Assembly (NCBI GenBank): GCA_964036195.1
Contig: CAXIWS010000675.1
Location: forward strand, 1-64,000
Reading direction: 5' to 3'
DNA from: Sphaerolaimus hirsutus
Lineage: Eukaryota > Nematoda > Chromadorea > Monhysterida > Sphaerolaimidae
Length of the DNA: 64,000 bases
This document shows positions 1 to 11,690 of the stretch, one piece after another. Both the position numbers and the translations under genes were made by a program. The notes beneath the pieces were generated by a model. That model was given only the letters and a program-made list of their open reading frames with translations, was not told where the DNA came from and ran no database searches. Position 1 is the first letter of the stretch; each line of letters starts with the position of its first letter.

Positions 1-1
1 C

Positions 2-1768
2 GACCGCATATTCAAGGTGGTCTTCGTGGGCGACTCGGGCGTGGGCAAGACCTGCTTCTTGCATAGATTCTGCCACAACACGTTCAAACCCACATTCAGT
101 GCGACCATCGGCGTCGACTTCACGGTGAAAAGCATCAGGGTGGGTGATAGGGTGGTCGCGCTGCAGCTGTGGGACACTGCGGGACAGGAAAGGTGCGCGA
201 GGGGTTGGGGTGCCATTCATAGACTCTGTAGAATGTGATGCAGTGTCAAAAGTCATGTAAAATGCCCTGCAAAATGGCAAACACGTTTACAAGACATTTT
301 ACATGACTACTGACACAATGCATGACATTTGACAGTGTCCGAGAGTGCTCCCGGGTGGATCTAAATATTTGCCTGTAGCCCTAGTTGAACACAAAAACGC
401 GGCGCCAGGTTCCGGAGCATCACCAAGCAGTACTTCCGCAAGGCCGACGGCGTGGTGCTCATGTACGACGTCACCTCCGAGCTGTCGTTCATCAACGTGC
501 GCAACTGGATGAACAATGTCATGGTTAGTGGCGCCCCAGATATCGACAACATCGTCCACTGGTGTAGGAAGATGTCCACCAGTGCGGGTGGACAATCCCC
601 AAAATGCACCTTCAAATGAAAAGCGCCCCTACCGCAAATCCTTGAATAAGACCCCCCTCGAATAACTCCCCCTGTTAGCAAGGTGTAAGGAAAAAACTCC
701 CCCTTGAATAATTTCCCCCTCCTGAATATCTCCCCATGTGTATGAAAAGAATACAATACAAAATAACTCCCCCCCAACAACAGGAGGGCGTCGAGTCGGG
801 CTGCGTGCTGTGCCTGGTGGGCAACAAGGTGGACATCCTGGAGGGCGGCGCCACGCCCGGCGACAGCTGCACCAGGGCGGTGACCAGCGACGACGGGTCC
901 AAGCTGGCCGACAGCTACGGCTGCCTGTTCTTCGAGACGAGCGCGTGCAGCGGACACGGCGTGCCAGAGTGCATGCGAGCCATGGCCGTGTGAGTGCGAG
1001 ACGGCGGTTCGATTGTGACGGGGGGGGGGGAGGTACTACCAGACACTGTGAATGTCAAATGTCATGCAAAGTGTGATCATCATGTAAAATTCCCTGCAAA
1101 ATGTAAAATGTCATGCAAAGTGTCAAATGTCATGCAAAGTGTGATAATCATGTAAAATTCCCTGCAAAATGTAAAATGGCATGCAAAGTGTCAAAAGTCA
1201 TGCAAAGTGTGATAATCATGTAAAATTCCCTGCAAAATGTAAAATGTCATGCAAAGTGTCAAATGTCATGCAAAGTGTGATAATCATGTAAAATTCCCTG
1301 CAAAATGTAAAATGGCATGCAAAGTGTCAAAAGTCATGCAAAGTGTGATAATCATGTAAAATTCCCTGCAAAATGTGAAATGTCATGCAAAGTGTCAAAA
1401 GTCATGCAAAGTGTGATAATGATGTAAATTCCCTGCAAAATGTAAAATGTCATGCAAAGTGTCAAAAGTCATGTAAAATTTCCTATAAAATGTAAAATGT
1501 CATGCTAAGTGACATTTTACAGGGCATTTTACATGAATTGAGACCTGAATTGTCAATTCACAAATATTAAGTTTACTTTACGGACAACTTGACAAGATGC
1601 AGAATTGTGACATTTTACATCCATTTCCATGACATGGCGCCTCTTTTACTGTGTGTAATTGCGGCTCTATCCCAACGCAGGCACCTACAAGAACGCGAGG
1701 ACGAACATCTAGAAGAGGCGCTCAAGCTCGATTTAGCCCCGCAAAAGAAGAAAGGATGTTGCAAATGA
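2..1768 (+). CDS. Rab-family small GTPase, 3' exons (large-Rab RASEF/CRACR2A/Rab44-like)
   Basis: Four exons: 2-192, 409-523, 784-989 and 1681-1768, with phases 2, 0 and 2 agreeing at every junction; the 5' part lies left of the window. Exon 1 carries the P-loop GDSGVGKT, the switch I region and the switch II motif WDTAGQER. Exon 2 continues with [16 protein letters not shown]. Exon 3 has the guanine-specificity motif GNKVD and ETSA, the SAK-equivalent. Exon 4 ends in the basic tail KKKGCCK and a stop, a likely double geranylgeranylation site, so the protein should sit on a vesicle or Golgi membrane. [13 protein letters not shown] resembles the GTPase domain of EF-hand large Rabs, but no EF-hand exon is visible, so the subfamily is an inference. 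Intron 1 holds an introner hairpin core, intron 2 a remnant of the ACCGTAT-type element, and intron 3 a tandem array. A possible poly(A) signal lies near 2068. Confidence 0.88.
239..345. repeat. Introner-type hairpin core (unspliced remnant) in Rab intron 1
   Basis: The inner palindrome of the introner family (arms with GTCAAAAGTCATGTAAAATG and its reverse complement) lies inside the intron at 193-408. It lacks the outer CCCAGACC/GGTCTGGG ends and does not supply the splice sites, so it is a decayed or secondarily inserted copy. Confidence 0.7.
1045..1545. repeat. Tandem array, ~68-bp unit derived from introner interior
   Basis: About six copies of a unit of roughly 68 bp, marked by the recurrent strings GTGTGATAATCATGTAAAA and CCCTGCAAAATG, lie in the last Rab intron. 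The unit is made of the same words (GTCAAATGTCATGCAAAG, CCCTGCAAAATG) as the interior of the introners elsewhere in the window. A single inverted piece (GACATTTTACAGGGCATTTT) closes the array near 1515-1535. Confidence 0.85.
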
Positions 1769-1853
1769 AAAAAATGTGTGAACATTTCTGGCAGTGATGA
1801 CTGATGGCACGAGCTTTCTGTGCAATGAAACACAGAAAGCGAGAAATATATTT

Positions 1854-1948
1854 ACCGTATTTCCTCAAAACACCCCACCTCGTTTAACCCCCCTCAAATT
1901 CTCAGTCTGAAACAATCACCCCCTGGGGGGTATTTCGGGGAAATACGG
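1854..1948. repeat. Short ACCGTAT-type inverted-repeat element
   Basis: Starts ACCGTATTTCCTC and ends in the reverse complement-like GGGGAAATACGGT, with C-rich and G-rich subterminal stretches. It is the smallest member of a family seen at least six more times in the window. It lies just 3' of the Rab stop codon. Confidence 0.75.
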
Positions 1949-2142
1949 TGCGTTTTACTCCGGTTTGTACAGGACCATACATTTTTATGACTTTTGATTC
2001 ATTAGAATCAATGGGTGAAAGCCTCGAGAATGTCTTCCTCTAAACAAAAAATGCTATTTCAACAATCAATAAATAATGAACAACAAAAACGCCTAAGTTC
2101 ATAATGGGTTTTAACGCAGCAGATCAGAAACCATTCATTGTG

Positions 2143-5100
2143 TCAGCAACAGAATGTCAACCATGTTCGGTTTGTTGCCGCAAGCGAACCTGCAGTGCCG
2201 CAATTGAATTGAGTCGATTTAAAAAAGAATTTCCAAACAAACAATTTCCAAACAACTGACTTGCACTGTTTGCTGGGCCCAAAAAGCGCGCCAATTTGTT
2301 CTGGATGCCCAGCAGATCCACCAGCTGTGGCAAAGTCACAGGCCAAAGCGAAGCACTCGTCTAAAGACAGCCCGTTGCGAGCCTGCGAAAATACATTCTA
2401 AGCTGAAATTTGCATAATGCTGGAGAGTTCCATAGTTCCACAAACGAAATTAGATTTGAAGTTGAATGACGTATTATCTCCAAAGGTTTCTCGTCAGACA
2501 ATTTGACGGGGAGTTATTCGAGAGGTGTATTTTTTGTCTGAATTTTTCAAGAAAAACACACAGCTGGACCCATTAGCCTAGACACCTAATCAACTACTTA
2601 TAAATAACACAATCTAAATAGCGCTCTTAAATTCCCTAAAATACGATCCAAAACCTTGATTGGCTTGTCCAGAACACTTTCCACTTCTGGCAACAAGCCA
2701 GCCAGCAGTGCCAAAGTGCGCAGCGCTCCCACACCGACCGTCCGAGTGCCGTTGTAATCGACACACAGCGGACCACCTGAAGATTTGGATTTGTTGTGAG
2801 AGTGGTTTTGTATGAAGTGGCAGTGGATGAAATGATCTCAAATTGTCTCTTCAAAAAATGCTTAGGTATAAAACGTGACCTTCTGGGGGAGGGGGGCAGT
2901 TGATGGTGGAAGCAGTGGCGGTGGAAGCACAATGCCAAAAAAATTCATAGTCCACGGGAATTGCTTAAGCAGCGTTTACACGCTTTCGTGTGCCGACAAA
3001 AAAGTTTGGTGGAAAAGTTCCATAATTCTGGAATTAAGTTTCATATAGGTATGCAAGAAAAAACGGTGAATTGTGCTCACTAGTTATGTGTAAACACATG
3101 CCAATTTGCAGATAATTTGAGCATGTCGTTCAAGAATTATAGGCAATTGAAAATGAATTCTAGTTGTCGGTTCGGTTTTCGTTTTGAAACCAAACCGACA
3201 ACTGAAATTCATCTTCAAATGCAAATAAGTTTTGAACGACAGGCTCAAATTATATGCAAATTGGCATGTGTGTAAACTTAACTAGTGAGTATACTTCACT
3301 GGCTTTTCCCGCAGATACGGAACTTTATTCCGGAATTATGGAACTTTCTCGCTTAACTTTTTTGTCGGCACACGAAACCGTGTAAACGACCCTTAACAAA
3401 ATTTTCGCTCTTAATAAAAACCCCGATTTACCCATAATTTGAAAACTACATTAAAAAATCAAATGCCATCCATACGCGTGCGTGCGTACACGCATTCAAC
3501 CTTTCATTCCTTTCAACGCATTCAACCTTCGTCTACATAAGCCCCCACTTTTTAGCGAGTTCGCCAACTAACCCCTGTTGAAAATAACATCCATTTGTAG
3601 GGCCAAGTCGTTACCACAATCTTTGAAGGGGGCCAACGCGTCGCAGAGGACCCGAGCGTCTGCGTCAAATAAAAAACACGCATTTAACTGGGGAGTTTCA
3701 TTCTAAAAATGCATATATACAAGTTTTTCGATGTTTCAAAATCGCATGTTAAAGTTTGATGCTGGCCCAACGGCGCTATGTTTGGGGAACGACGCTCGCC
3801 CCGCACTTTTCAGATAGATCCGACATTTCTCTACAATTTTTGCAGCAGCAAATTTTGTTGGTCGGGAAAAATTTAGGGAGTGATGTGAGATTTTGTAAGT
3901 CACCCAAAATTGGGAACAAATCTGAACATTTGAAATTAAATGTTAAATAACTTCTAAACATTGCATCGTAGGCAAAAACGAATCACATCACTGCAAAGCC
4001 CGTGTCTAAAAGTACCTTTACCTAAATTTTCAGATCAATATATGCACGCATATTTGATTTATAGTGCAAAATAGATTTGGAAATTCACGTATGCATTTTT
4101 GGAAATGAAACTTTTTTTTGTATGGGAATTCCGGCCAGCTCTTCGCGGCCGCGCCGAAGCACGCGTGCATTTTTGGAAATGAACCTATTTTTTGGATATG
4201 TGCATTTTCGATATGAAACTGCGGCGGTCTGAGATGGATTTATGCATTTTCGATGTGAAAGTCCTGTTTTTCATAGGGGATTGGTCATGGATATGTGAAC
4301 TTTCGATGTGAAAATTGCGATTTTTTTGAAAATCGGTACCACTGTATCTCGGGAACGAAATGGACTATAACGCTGATTTTTTTTCTAAAATGTGAAAAAC
4401 TATACGCGGAGGTCAAATCCACGATAAACTCGATTTTTCTGGATTTGGCGCTTGTGAACCTTTAGAATGGAACTCCCCAACTGCCATTTTTCAGCATTTT
4501 TTCAAAAAAGAAAACAGCCAACCTCCCATTGAGCTATGGGTGTAGCTGCGCACTCGCAAACGACCGCCCAAGCGATCCTTGAAAACAGCCAAAAATGCGG
4601 GCAGCCACGCGGCAGAGTTGTCGCTGTCGCCACGGATGCCGATTGCGATCGTGTTCGGATGAGACGATTTTGTCTGGGTGGGTGGAGCTTAGGTTTCGTT
4701 TCTGCGATTATTCACATTATTGTAGCCTCGTGTAAACCTAGAACTACGTGTAAACCTGAAACAGGTCGATAACTTGAAAATTCGATTTCGAGAAAATAGC
4801 ATGTTTAATTTCATTTCAGCAAGGAGCGAATTCCAGATGAAGTTCCCGCGCTTAACTTAATTTTGAGTTACCGACTTTTAGAAATGGACACCTTGCTGGC
4901 AACATCTTGTTGTAGTGGTGCACACCACAGTAAAAATATTTCCAAACGCACCAGCGCCTTGAATCCGCCAGTCTGAAACACCTCGCACGGCACAACCTCT
5001 CCCTTGATCGGAACGGGACAGTAAACGTTCCTATGTCCATTTCCAGCGGCACCCGTTTGAAGTTTATTCAAACGCGCAGTCATAGACCTGACTGCGCTGA

Positions 5101-6533
5101 GGGCGGCGTCCAAATCGTGAGTGGGGTATGGATCGGACGATTGTTGGCTGCACTCCAATTCAGGGCTCGCATCATTCGTTGTTGAAGTTGGAACGGCTGC
5201 AGGAGCGCTGCTTTTGGTAGTGCCGCAGTTGGAAGGCACCTGGACAGTGGGGAGAGTGGACAGGCAGTATTACACCAGGGTCTAATTTTATTTCACTTTT
5301 AGGACAAATACAAAATCATATTTTTTTAAAAGGTATTTCGTCAGAAAAATTTGAGAAGGATTAATTCGAGGGTGGGTTTTATTATTTCGTCAGAAATTTT
5401 CGTAAGGATCGTAGTAAATAGTAGGCATTTGCGTACCCAAAACAGGTAATAAATGTGTCCAAACAGGATATATCTGAACATAAAAACGTAGACAGCTACA
5501 CAAACTACCGTATATCCTTGAATAAGACCCCAGGGGCGTTATTATTTCGTCAGAGGTTTTGGAGGGGGGAGTTATTCAAGGGGGGTACTATTCAAGGGGG
5601 GGAGTTATTTTTTCCTCAGAACTTCCAGAAAAACTTTCAACCAAAATGACCAGTTCAACACTAACAAAACAACGTATCCATCCTAAAATTCGTGTTCAAT
5701 CATCTAAACCTAAAAAATATCATAGGCTCACATTCTTTTGTATTTTTCGTTTCACACACCAAACCCCATTCGATGAATCAGCCCAGACATAGCTTTATTT
5801 TTCTGTTTGTCTCGTTTTCATTTTCGTGTGTTGCTCATCGATCGTTTTACCCAGAGGGGGGACTTATTCAAGGGGGGGGCGTTATTTTTTCCTCACCTGG
5901 CCAACAGGGGGGTGTTAATCAAGGGGGGGGGGTATTATTCAAGGGGGGGTCTTATTCAAGGATATACGGTAGTCTATGTGTAAGCAATGCAAGTTTAGCA
6001 GTAATGAATACATCATGTACATTGCATACATGATGTACATCATTCGGGGGGGGGGGGGGGGTAATTCGAGGGGAGGTTTATTATTTCCCCAGCCCAAATA
6101 ATAATATTATTATTTTGAGGGGGTTAATTCGAGGGGGGTTAATTCAAGGTTATACAGTATGCATGTACACAAGCACCAGCCTCAGCTCGAGAAGCTAAAA
6201 CCGCTTGTCTCAAACTAAAACCGCTTGTCTCAAACTAAAAGCGCGCCCAGGCTTACACACCTGAGGACCATTTGTCAGGAGCGCACCACATGCATGCAGA
6301 CTTTTCATGGGATACACCCCGGGCACAGTGGGACTCAGGTCGGCCGGCGGGTGCGCCAAAGGCTTCAGGGGGTACATTCTCTCGCAATTGGAACCTATGA
6401 TGCGAAACGGGACACGCAGATAAATTAAAATTTCGCGATATGGTGGTTGAAATGGACGGAAGGGGTTGTCAATGTCAGGAACTTGAATGTTGACTTCAAG
6501 AAACGGTAGAAAAATCGACGTAACGATGTTCAT
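2143..6533 (-). CDS. Seven-exon gene of unrecognised family
   Basis: Exons in transcript order are 6533-6261, 5239-4892, 4673-4523, 3659-3615, 2776-2655 and 2382-2143. The phases (0, 0, 1, 1, 0) agree at every junction, which is strong support for a real gene. Exon 1 starts with an in-frame Met (MNIVTSIFLPF). The second exon is long and Ser/Thr/Pro-rich at its start and then contains LDAALSAVRSMTARLNKLQ, a likely helix. Later exons read RLGGRLRVRSYTHSSMGG and GPLCVDYNGTRTVGVGALRT. The last exon can run to the stop at 2143, or a ~71-nt intron within it could give an alternative end (...NKPNMVDILLLTQ), which would make seven exons. No family is recognised and no function is claimed. Its start faces the RLR 3' end about 0.8 kb away, and its 3' end converges on the Rab gene. 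Confidence 0.6.
2964..3397. repeat. Foldback element with ~180-bp arms
   Basis: The left end (GCGTTTACACG, GTGTGCCGACAAAAAAGTT) is mirrored at the right end (TTTTTTGTCGGCACACGAAA, CGTGTAAACG). Internally GAAAATGAATTCTAG and related strings also pair. It lies in an intron of the minus-strand unknown gene. Confidence 0.8.
3690..4481. repeat. Dispersed inverted-repeat element, copy 1
   Basis: Bounded by ACTGGGGAGTTTCATTCTAA and its imperfect reverse complement (AGAATGGAACTCCCCA). The interior holds CACTGTATCTCGGGAACGAA, which recurs in inverted orientation at 43.1-43.4 kb. It lies in an intron of the unknown gene. Confidence 0.65.
5507..5970. repeat. ACCGTAT-type G-run inverted-repeat element
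   Basis: Begins ACCGTATATCCTTGAATAAG and ends in the exact inverse, CTTATTCAAGGATATACGGT. Between the ends are several G-runs around TTATTCAAGGGGGG. It lies in intron 1 of the minus-strand unknown gene. Confidence 0.85.
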
Positions 6534-6585
6534 ATTTATAGAGCATTCATGTCCAACTCCCACGCATTCAATTTCATTTTGACGT

Positions 6586-7010
6586 ACCGTATTTCCTTGA
6601 ATTACCCCCGGGGGGGGGGGTTATTTTTTCAGAGTGGAAATTTTTAGGGGGGGGGGTTAAACGAGGGGGGGGGGTTATTATTTCGCCAGAAATTTTTCGA
6701 AATCCCAGTAGTAAATTGTTGTTTGAAACGTACACAAACGTCGAAAAATGCAACAAAAACATCCATTTATGGCGCCTCTATGGACTTATATACGTATATG
6801 TACGTAGACAGTATAAAACCAGTTCTAACATAACACAGTCATTGTTTTTAACATGTGTTCTGCGTTTCCCGGATCAAAAACCGCATTACGTTCTCCATAC
6901 AGTAAATTGGGGGGGGATTTCGAGGGGGGGGGGGGTTATAAGTTCATAGTGCCCATTTTGAGGGGGGGGGGGGGGTATTTCGAGCCGGGGGTATTTCGAG
7001 GAAATACGGT
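6586..7010. repeat. ACCGTAT-type G-run inverted-repeat element between two minus-strand genes
   Basis: Begins ACCGTATTTCCTTGAATTAC and ends GAGGAAATACGGT, with several long G-runs inside. It fills most of the gap between the RLR stop codon (7340) and the start of the unknown gene (6533). Confidence 0.85.
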
Positions 7011-7339
7011 AGCTACATAAAATACAACGAAGTAATCCTTGATATGGCAAGGCAACTTTTGATTTCATAAAGACGCACACAAACAAAAAAGATAAATGAC
7101 CAGTAGCAGACATGAGAACGCAAAAAGCTAACAAACGAAAAAGTGCATTATAGTTGAATAATGCATTACTGATAACAACCACGAAGTAAAGTGAAATGAA
7201 AATTTTTAAGCAACAAAGGGATTTTCAGACCGGTGACAAAATATGTTTGGCAAATGCAGCAACATTAATGAGATCCCACCCCGTAAACAAGAACAAATGA
7301 TTAGCACACGATAGATTTGCACCAAATCAATTTTTTACG

Positions 7340-9649
7340 TTACTCATCTGCATCGCGGTCGATCTCAGATTCGACTTTTTTGTAATCATCCACAGCGATT
7401 TGCTCCTCTTTCAATTTCTCGGCCTTTTTACGCGCATCTTCATTGCGCGCCTGAGTGAAGGCTCTAGAATGTGAAATGAGTTTGAAAAAAAAGAAAATAA
7501 AAAATTATGTTCTGCAGATAATGATGCTTAGTTCTTCCTTAAAAGATGAGATTTATAGATACGAAAATATATACTTATAAGACTCGGTTTCGGTTTACCG
7601 ATAAATTTAGCTGAGCGACGGTTAACTACTGCGCGAAACTCTCTGAAAAAATAAGTGTCAAAAGCACTGTAAAAATACCAGAATGTAAAAAATCTCAAAC
7701 AAGAATGCAAGTACTGATAAATACCGACTGACCTGCAGCCTAGCGTCTTTAATCAGACGGTCACATTTTTTCAGCACATCAGTCAACTCATAAAACTCAT
7801 CATCATCATCGCTTTCACTATCACCTTCACTGTGTTTTGAATCAATTTTCAGGGTTCGTTCACGCAGAGCCATCATGAAGTCCGACATCAGAATCTGATT
7901 AGGGGGGGGGGTTGTAAACAATCGACCAGAATCTATTTTGGTGCTCAATTCAACCATGTAGCTGACCCTCTCGTCGGTGGTGATCTCGTCCACGTAGAAG
8001 TGCAGCCCGGTGATGGTGCGCCACGATTTTACACGGCCGTGCACCCGCTCGCTACCGTCGGGTAGGAGCTGTTAGGACACGAATAATATGTAGATTTATT
8101 TATGTCTAGTTGTTGGCTCACTGCCAATGTGAGAATAAGCAACGCGTACATTCATGCGAGAATACACACAATACACAAGCGATAAATGGTTGGTGATGAG
8201 AGAAGTTGAATGACAAGTGGGAAATCATATGAAAAGCAAACTTACATTTGAGTGACATGTAAATTTAAAGGCTGAATACTAGTCCTTAAATGAATACTGA
8301 ATACTAATTGGTGAATTTCTATTTGCTGAACTGACCCATAAAACAGCATCCACAAAACCACCCTCTCACCTGCACCAACACGATCGAGTCCACGGCCACA
8401 GTGGGCAGGTAGACAGTGGGTCCGAGTCTGACCAGTCTGCCCCAGGGCAGGCCGCACTTTGCGTCGGCGCAGCGGATCGTACCGGCCATGGATACTCCGT
8501 CCATGTCGTCCTCGTAGGTGGGCAGTCTGGGTGGGGGTGCCCATTTGCTATGGGGCGGCTCTGTACCGGCGCACATGTAAACCCGGTTCATATGTAGGCC
8601 TATTTTCCCGCATTTCCCGATTACACTGATATTTTATAAGTAAATCGGTAAATGGAGACACCCCAACGGCATTTAGCTCAACACGGAGCTTCCAGGCACC
8701 TACCTCAACTTGCCAGCATTGTCAGCTGGAACAGCCTTGGCACGTAGCCAAATTTCGGGCGCAATACATGCGTAGTGGGAGCCGGCAACTCGACGCACCT
8801 CAGTTGACGAGCAGACGACCTGTTTGCACTGGGCGCACTCCAGACGGTAGCTGAGTTTGGATTGCTTTTGAGGGTGATTTATTATGCTACTGATACATTT
8901 GACGTGAAACATCTTGCTTCTTGACCCAACTTCCAGTCTCTCCCAAGATGGTTACCGCTGTATTACAGTGGGTGACTGAGTCAAAGAGAGGGCTTATCAA
9001 TTTTGAGTTGCCAGGCACGGCAAATGCGCTTCTGAGCATTGGCGGTGCGGTGAAATGTAGAGATATTATGTAAATATTATACTCATAAAATTTATTTGAA
9101 TATTGGCATGGATTTCATCCATGTATACTGTTCGGACAAAACGCTATACAACGAATGATACCATATTTTAATAAGATCAAATAAAAATTTTGCACCTAAT
9201 TTACCAAAAGTGGGAGCAATGTGATGTGATGTGATGTGATGTTAAAAAATTCAATGTATGTTCGTTAATTCAGATGGAATATGGTAGATTGAATTGTAGG
9301 TTGTACAGTCAGTACAATGCCGCTGATAATACCAAATTATAAAAAAATAATCAATTTCCCGGCAAAACATGAAGCCACGCAGCGCTGGCGTACTTCGTAC
9401 GCGTCGCGCGGCACCGCAGCCAGGCAACAAGTACTGATATTCTATCAGTTACAAATATGTCAATAAATCGGTAGATGCATTAGCCCGCTATTCTTAAAAG
9501 GCGTATCCGCAAAACAAAGTGAATTCAAAATGGTCGCAAAATAGTCGCCGCGAAACGCACGTGTTGTTTGCGAGAGTGCGTCGTTTATGTTCCGCCTGTT
9601 CAGTCAGAATCTGTTCGGCACGCCGGGCCTCGTCGACACGTTTTCGCAC
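7340..9649 (-). CDS. RIG-I-like receptor, pincer and C-terminal regulatory (zinc) domain
   Basis: The last five exons are 9649-9561, 8850-8704, 8526-8370, 8068-7733 and 7450-7340, phases 2, 2, 0, 0. The first encodes a charged helix (VRKRVDEARRAEQILTEQ) in the position of the RLR pincer. The next two form the RNA-binding C-terminal domain: CAQC, then IRCADAKCGLPWGRL, which give the four zinc-ligand cysteines and the CG..WG signature, then LPTVAVDSIVLVQ, matching the LPCLKI-(N/E)-FVV strand. HGRVKSWRTI in the next exon fits the end of the domain. The protein then continues for roughly 120 residues, with an Asp/Glu tract (ESDDDDEFYELTD) and a charged helix (DARKKAEKLKEEQ), unlike vertebrate RLRs, which stop soon after the domain. 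The predicted role is cytosolic sensing of viral double-stranded RNA. It continues upstream at 19350-21048. Confidence 0.85.
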
Positions 9650-10208
9650 CTGTAATGAGCGCCCCAGTTTTTTAGGCTATTACTCCTGGGGCCACATTTA
9701 TTTAGAAGACACAGGAGCAGGGGTAGGAAAGGGGACGGGTTGGGGGGAGGGGTTACACCCCCAAACCGCCCAGCTATCTATCTATCCCGGAGGCAAATTT
9801 TTCCGCTACTATCCCCCAAACCCCTCCCCCCAAATCGCCCAGCAATCTACCTATCCGAAGTGATTTTTGAGAAATTTTACCCCAATTGTTGCTCAAAATC
9901 GCTAATTTTCGTACCTTTCAGGTCAGGCGACACAGTCAGTCAGGTCATTTTGGCAATTTTGTGGAAGCAAATCGGCCACCTCTCTTTTTAAATCTTTACT
10001 CAAATCAAATAGTTGATGATGAAAGTGTAGGTAGATGCATGACATCAAGTGACTGGTTTAATACTGTACAAAAAATCCCCTATAACTATCAGTCATGTTT
10101 GTCAACTAAAACTATAGTTGACAATGAAAAACGGACAATTTTCGGTCAACTAGTGTGTGAAGGTTGAATATGCCATTCCAAGCTATCAAAACACCATATT
10201 GTTACTAG

Positions 10209-11031
10209 CAAGGACGTAGCCAGGGGGGGGGCGGGGGGGGGGGGCGGCCGCCCCACCCCCTTCCCGGGCCGGACCAAAAAATGTGCCAGAAATGGCACTT
10301 TCAGACGACGATTTTGTCGACAGTTTGAAAAATTTTTGCGCGCATTCTCCCTTCACAACATATCGTTTTGGCTGACCAGTCTCCGCGGCCCAAAAGCCAG
10401 TGAAAATGGACTCAATTTCTGTCCATGTCGCTGTATATGCCTGTAAAATACAGACGTATACTGCTGTTTTGGCCCAATGTCAACGCCAGTGGCGCCATGG
10501 CGTGGCACCTACGACTGAGGCTCTCTGTGCATGTTTACCCGCTGTGCATGTAGACCCTAATTTTCACACAAAATCGCTCATTTTCATACCATTTTATACA
10601 TTTTCACCTTCAAAATCACTAGTTCATGTGTTTTATCGTCTATTTTCAGCTATTTCTTGTAGTATATGTGCTTATATACCCATTTTTAGTAATTTTTCAC
10701 TTACTTTTAGCGATTTTTCTACCTTTTTTTCCTCATCATGAAAAAGCCTATGCAATGAACCCCCAAACCCCAAAAAAAATTTTTCTAGCTATCTATCCCT
10801 CCAGAGGAGCGATTAGCCATCTATCCAACCCCCTGGAGGGTCAAAGTCTTGAATACTCCTGACATGCACAGCGGGTAAACATGCACAGAGGCACAGGCCC
10901 GCGCCTACGAATGGCGCCATTCCCCTACAACAGGGGTAAAATGTTAGGGTGGGGGGGGGCGCTGCCCCCCCCGTTCGCCGGGCTCCGTATACAATCCGCC
11001 CCCCCGCTCAAAAATCCTGGCTACGTCCCTG
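10209..11031. mobile_element. hAT-type MITE (CAGGGACGTAGCC family) with perfect 8-bp TSD
   Basis: The termini CAAGGACGTAGCCAGG and CCTGGCTACGTCCCTG are inverted repeats. The flanks are GTTACTAG at 10201-10208 and again at 11032-11039, a perfect 8-bp target-site duplication typical of hAT transposons. The subterminal regions are G- and C-runs. A related fragment containing AGCTATCTATCCCTCC lies inside near 10780. No transposase is encoded. Confidence 0.9.
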
Positions 11032-11036
11032 GTTAC

Positions 11037-11690
11037 TAGCGATGGCCAAAAAACGTTTTTTTACGACCCCGTTTATTTTTTAAAAACAACGTTTTTTTAA
11101 TTTAAAACATTTTTTTAAAAGCTCCCTGGTTATGGGTCAACATATACAGGTATATCAAACAATTGCCAGTACTTTGTGATGTTATGTATAGCAACAGAAT
11201 GGCTGTGGAGCCATGGTATAGCATTATAAGTGATGATTTCTGTCAAAAATATCCATTTTTTTGTTGATTTGTTATGTATATCACCTTTTGTCGAAATGTC
11301 ATGACTTCAAGTCAAGTTTTGCATGGAATAGCACTTATTCTAAAGTAATAATAGAAGGCTATTCCGTTGACAGTGATGGATCACACTGTAGAAGTATGTG
11401 GGAGCACATTGGCTGGATATTATATGCTACAATAACATATCACGGCTTATTATTACACAATAGCGAGAACAAATGGAAGCTTTCACACTAAAAATTCCTC
11501 AAAATAAATGAAAACAATCACCAATGGTAAAGTGTAGGTGCAATTGCGCGCTTGCGCGCAAAAAATTGCAAAATACCTAGTACATAGTACAAATTTTTTT
11601 GGCTTTAAAAAAAACAACGGTTTCGATGCCTCTGTTTAAAAAAAATAATGTTTTTAAAAAAGAACGGTAAAAAAAAAACACCGGTCATCC
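11037..11690. repeat. AT-rich TAGGGATGGCC-type inverted-repeat element
   Basis: Starts GATGGCCAAAAAACGTTTTT and ends in ACACCGGTCATCCC. The body contains GGAGCCATGGTATAG and TTGCGCGCTTGCGCGCAA, which recur in the copies at 21.8, 26.0 and 30.1 kb. It abuts the right duplication of the hAT MITE. Confidence 0.7.

Noticed and set aside
361..957. 198-codon minus-strand frame
   Set aside because: Antisense shadow of two well-supported Rab exons and a G/C-run element.
1045..1545. Possible CRISPR-like array
   Set aside because: Units are contiguous direct repeats without unique spacers, in an animal intron.
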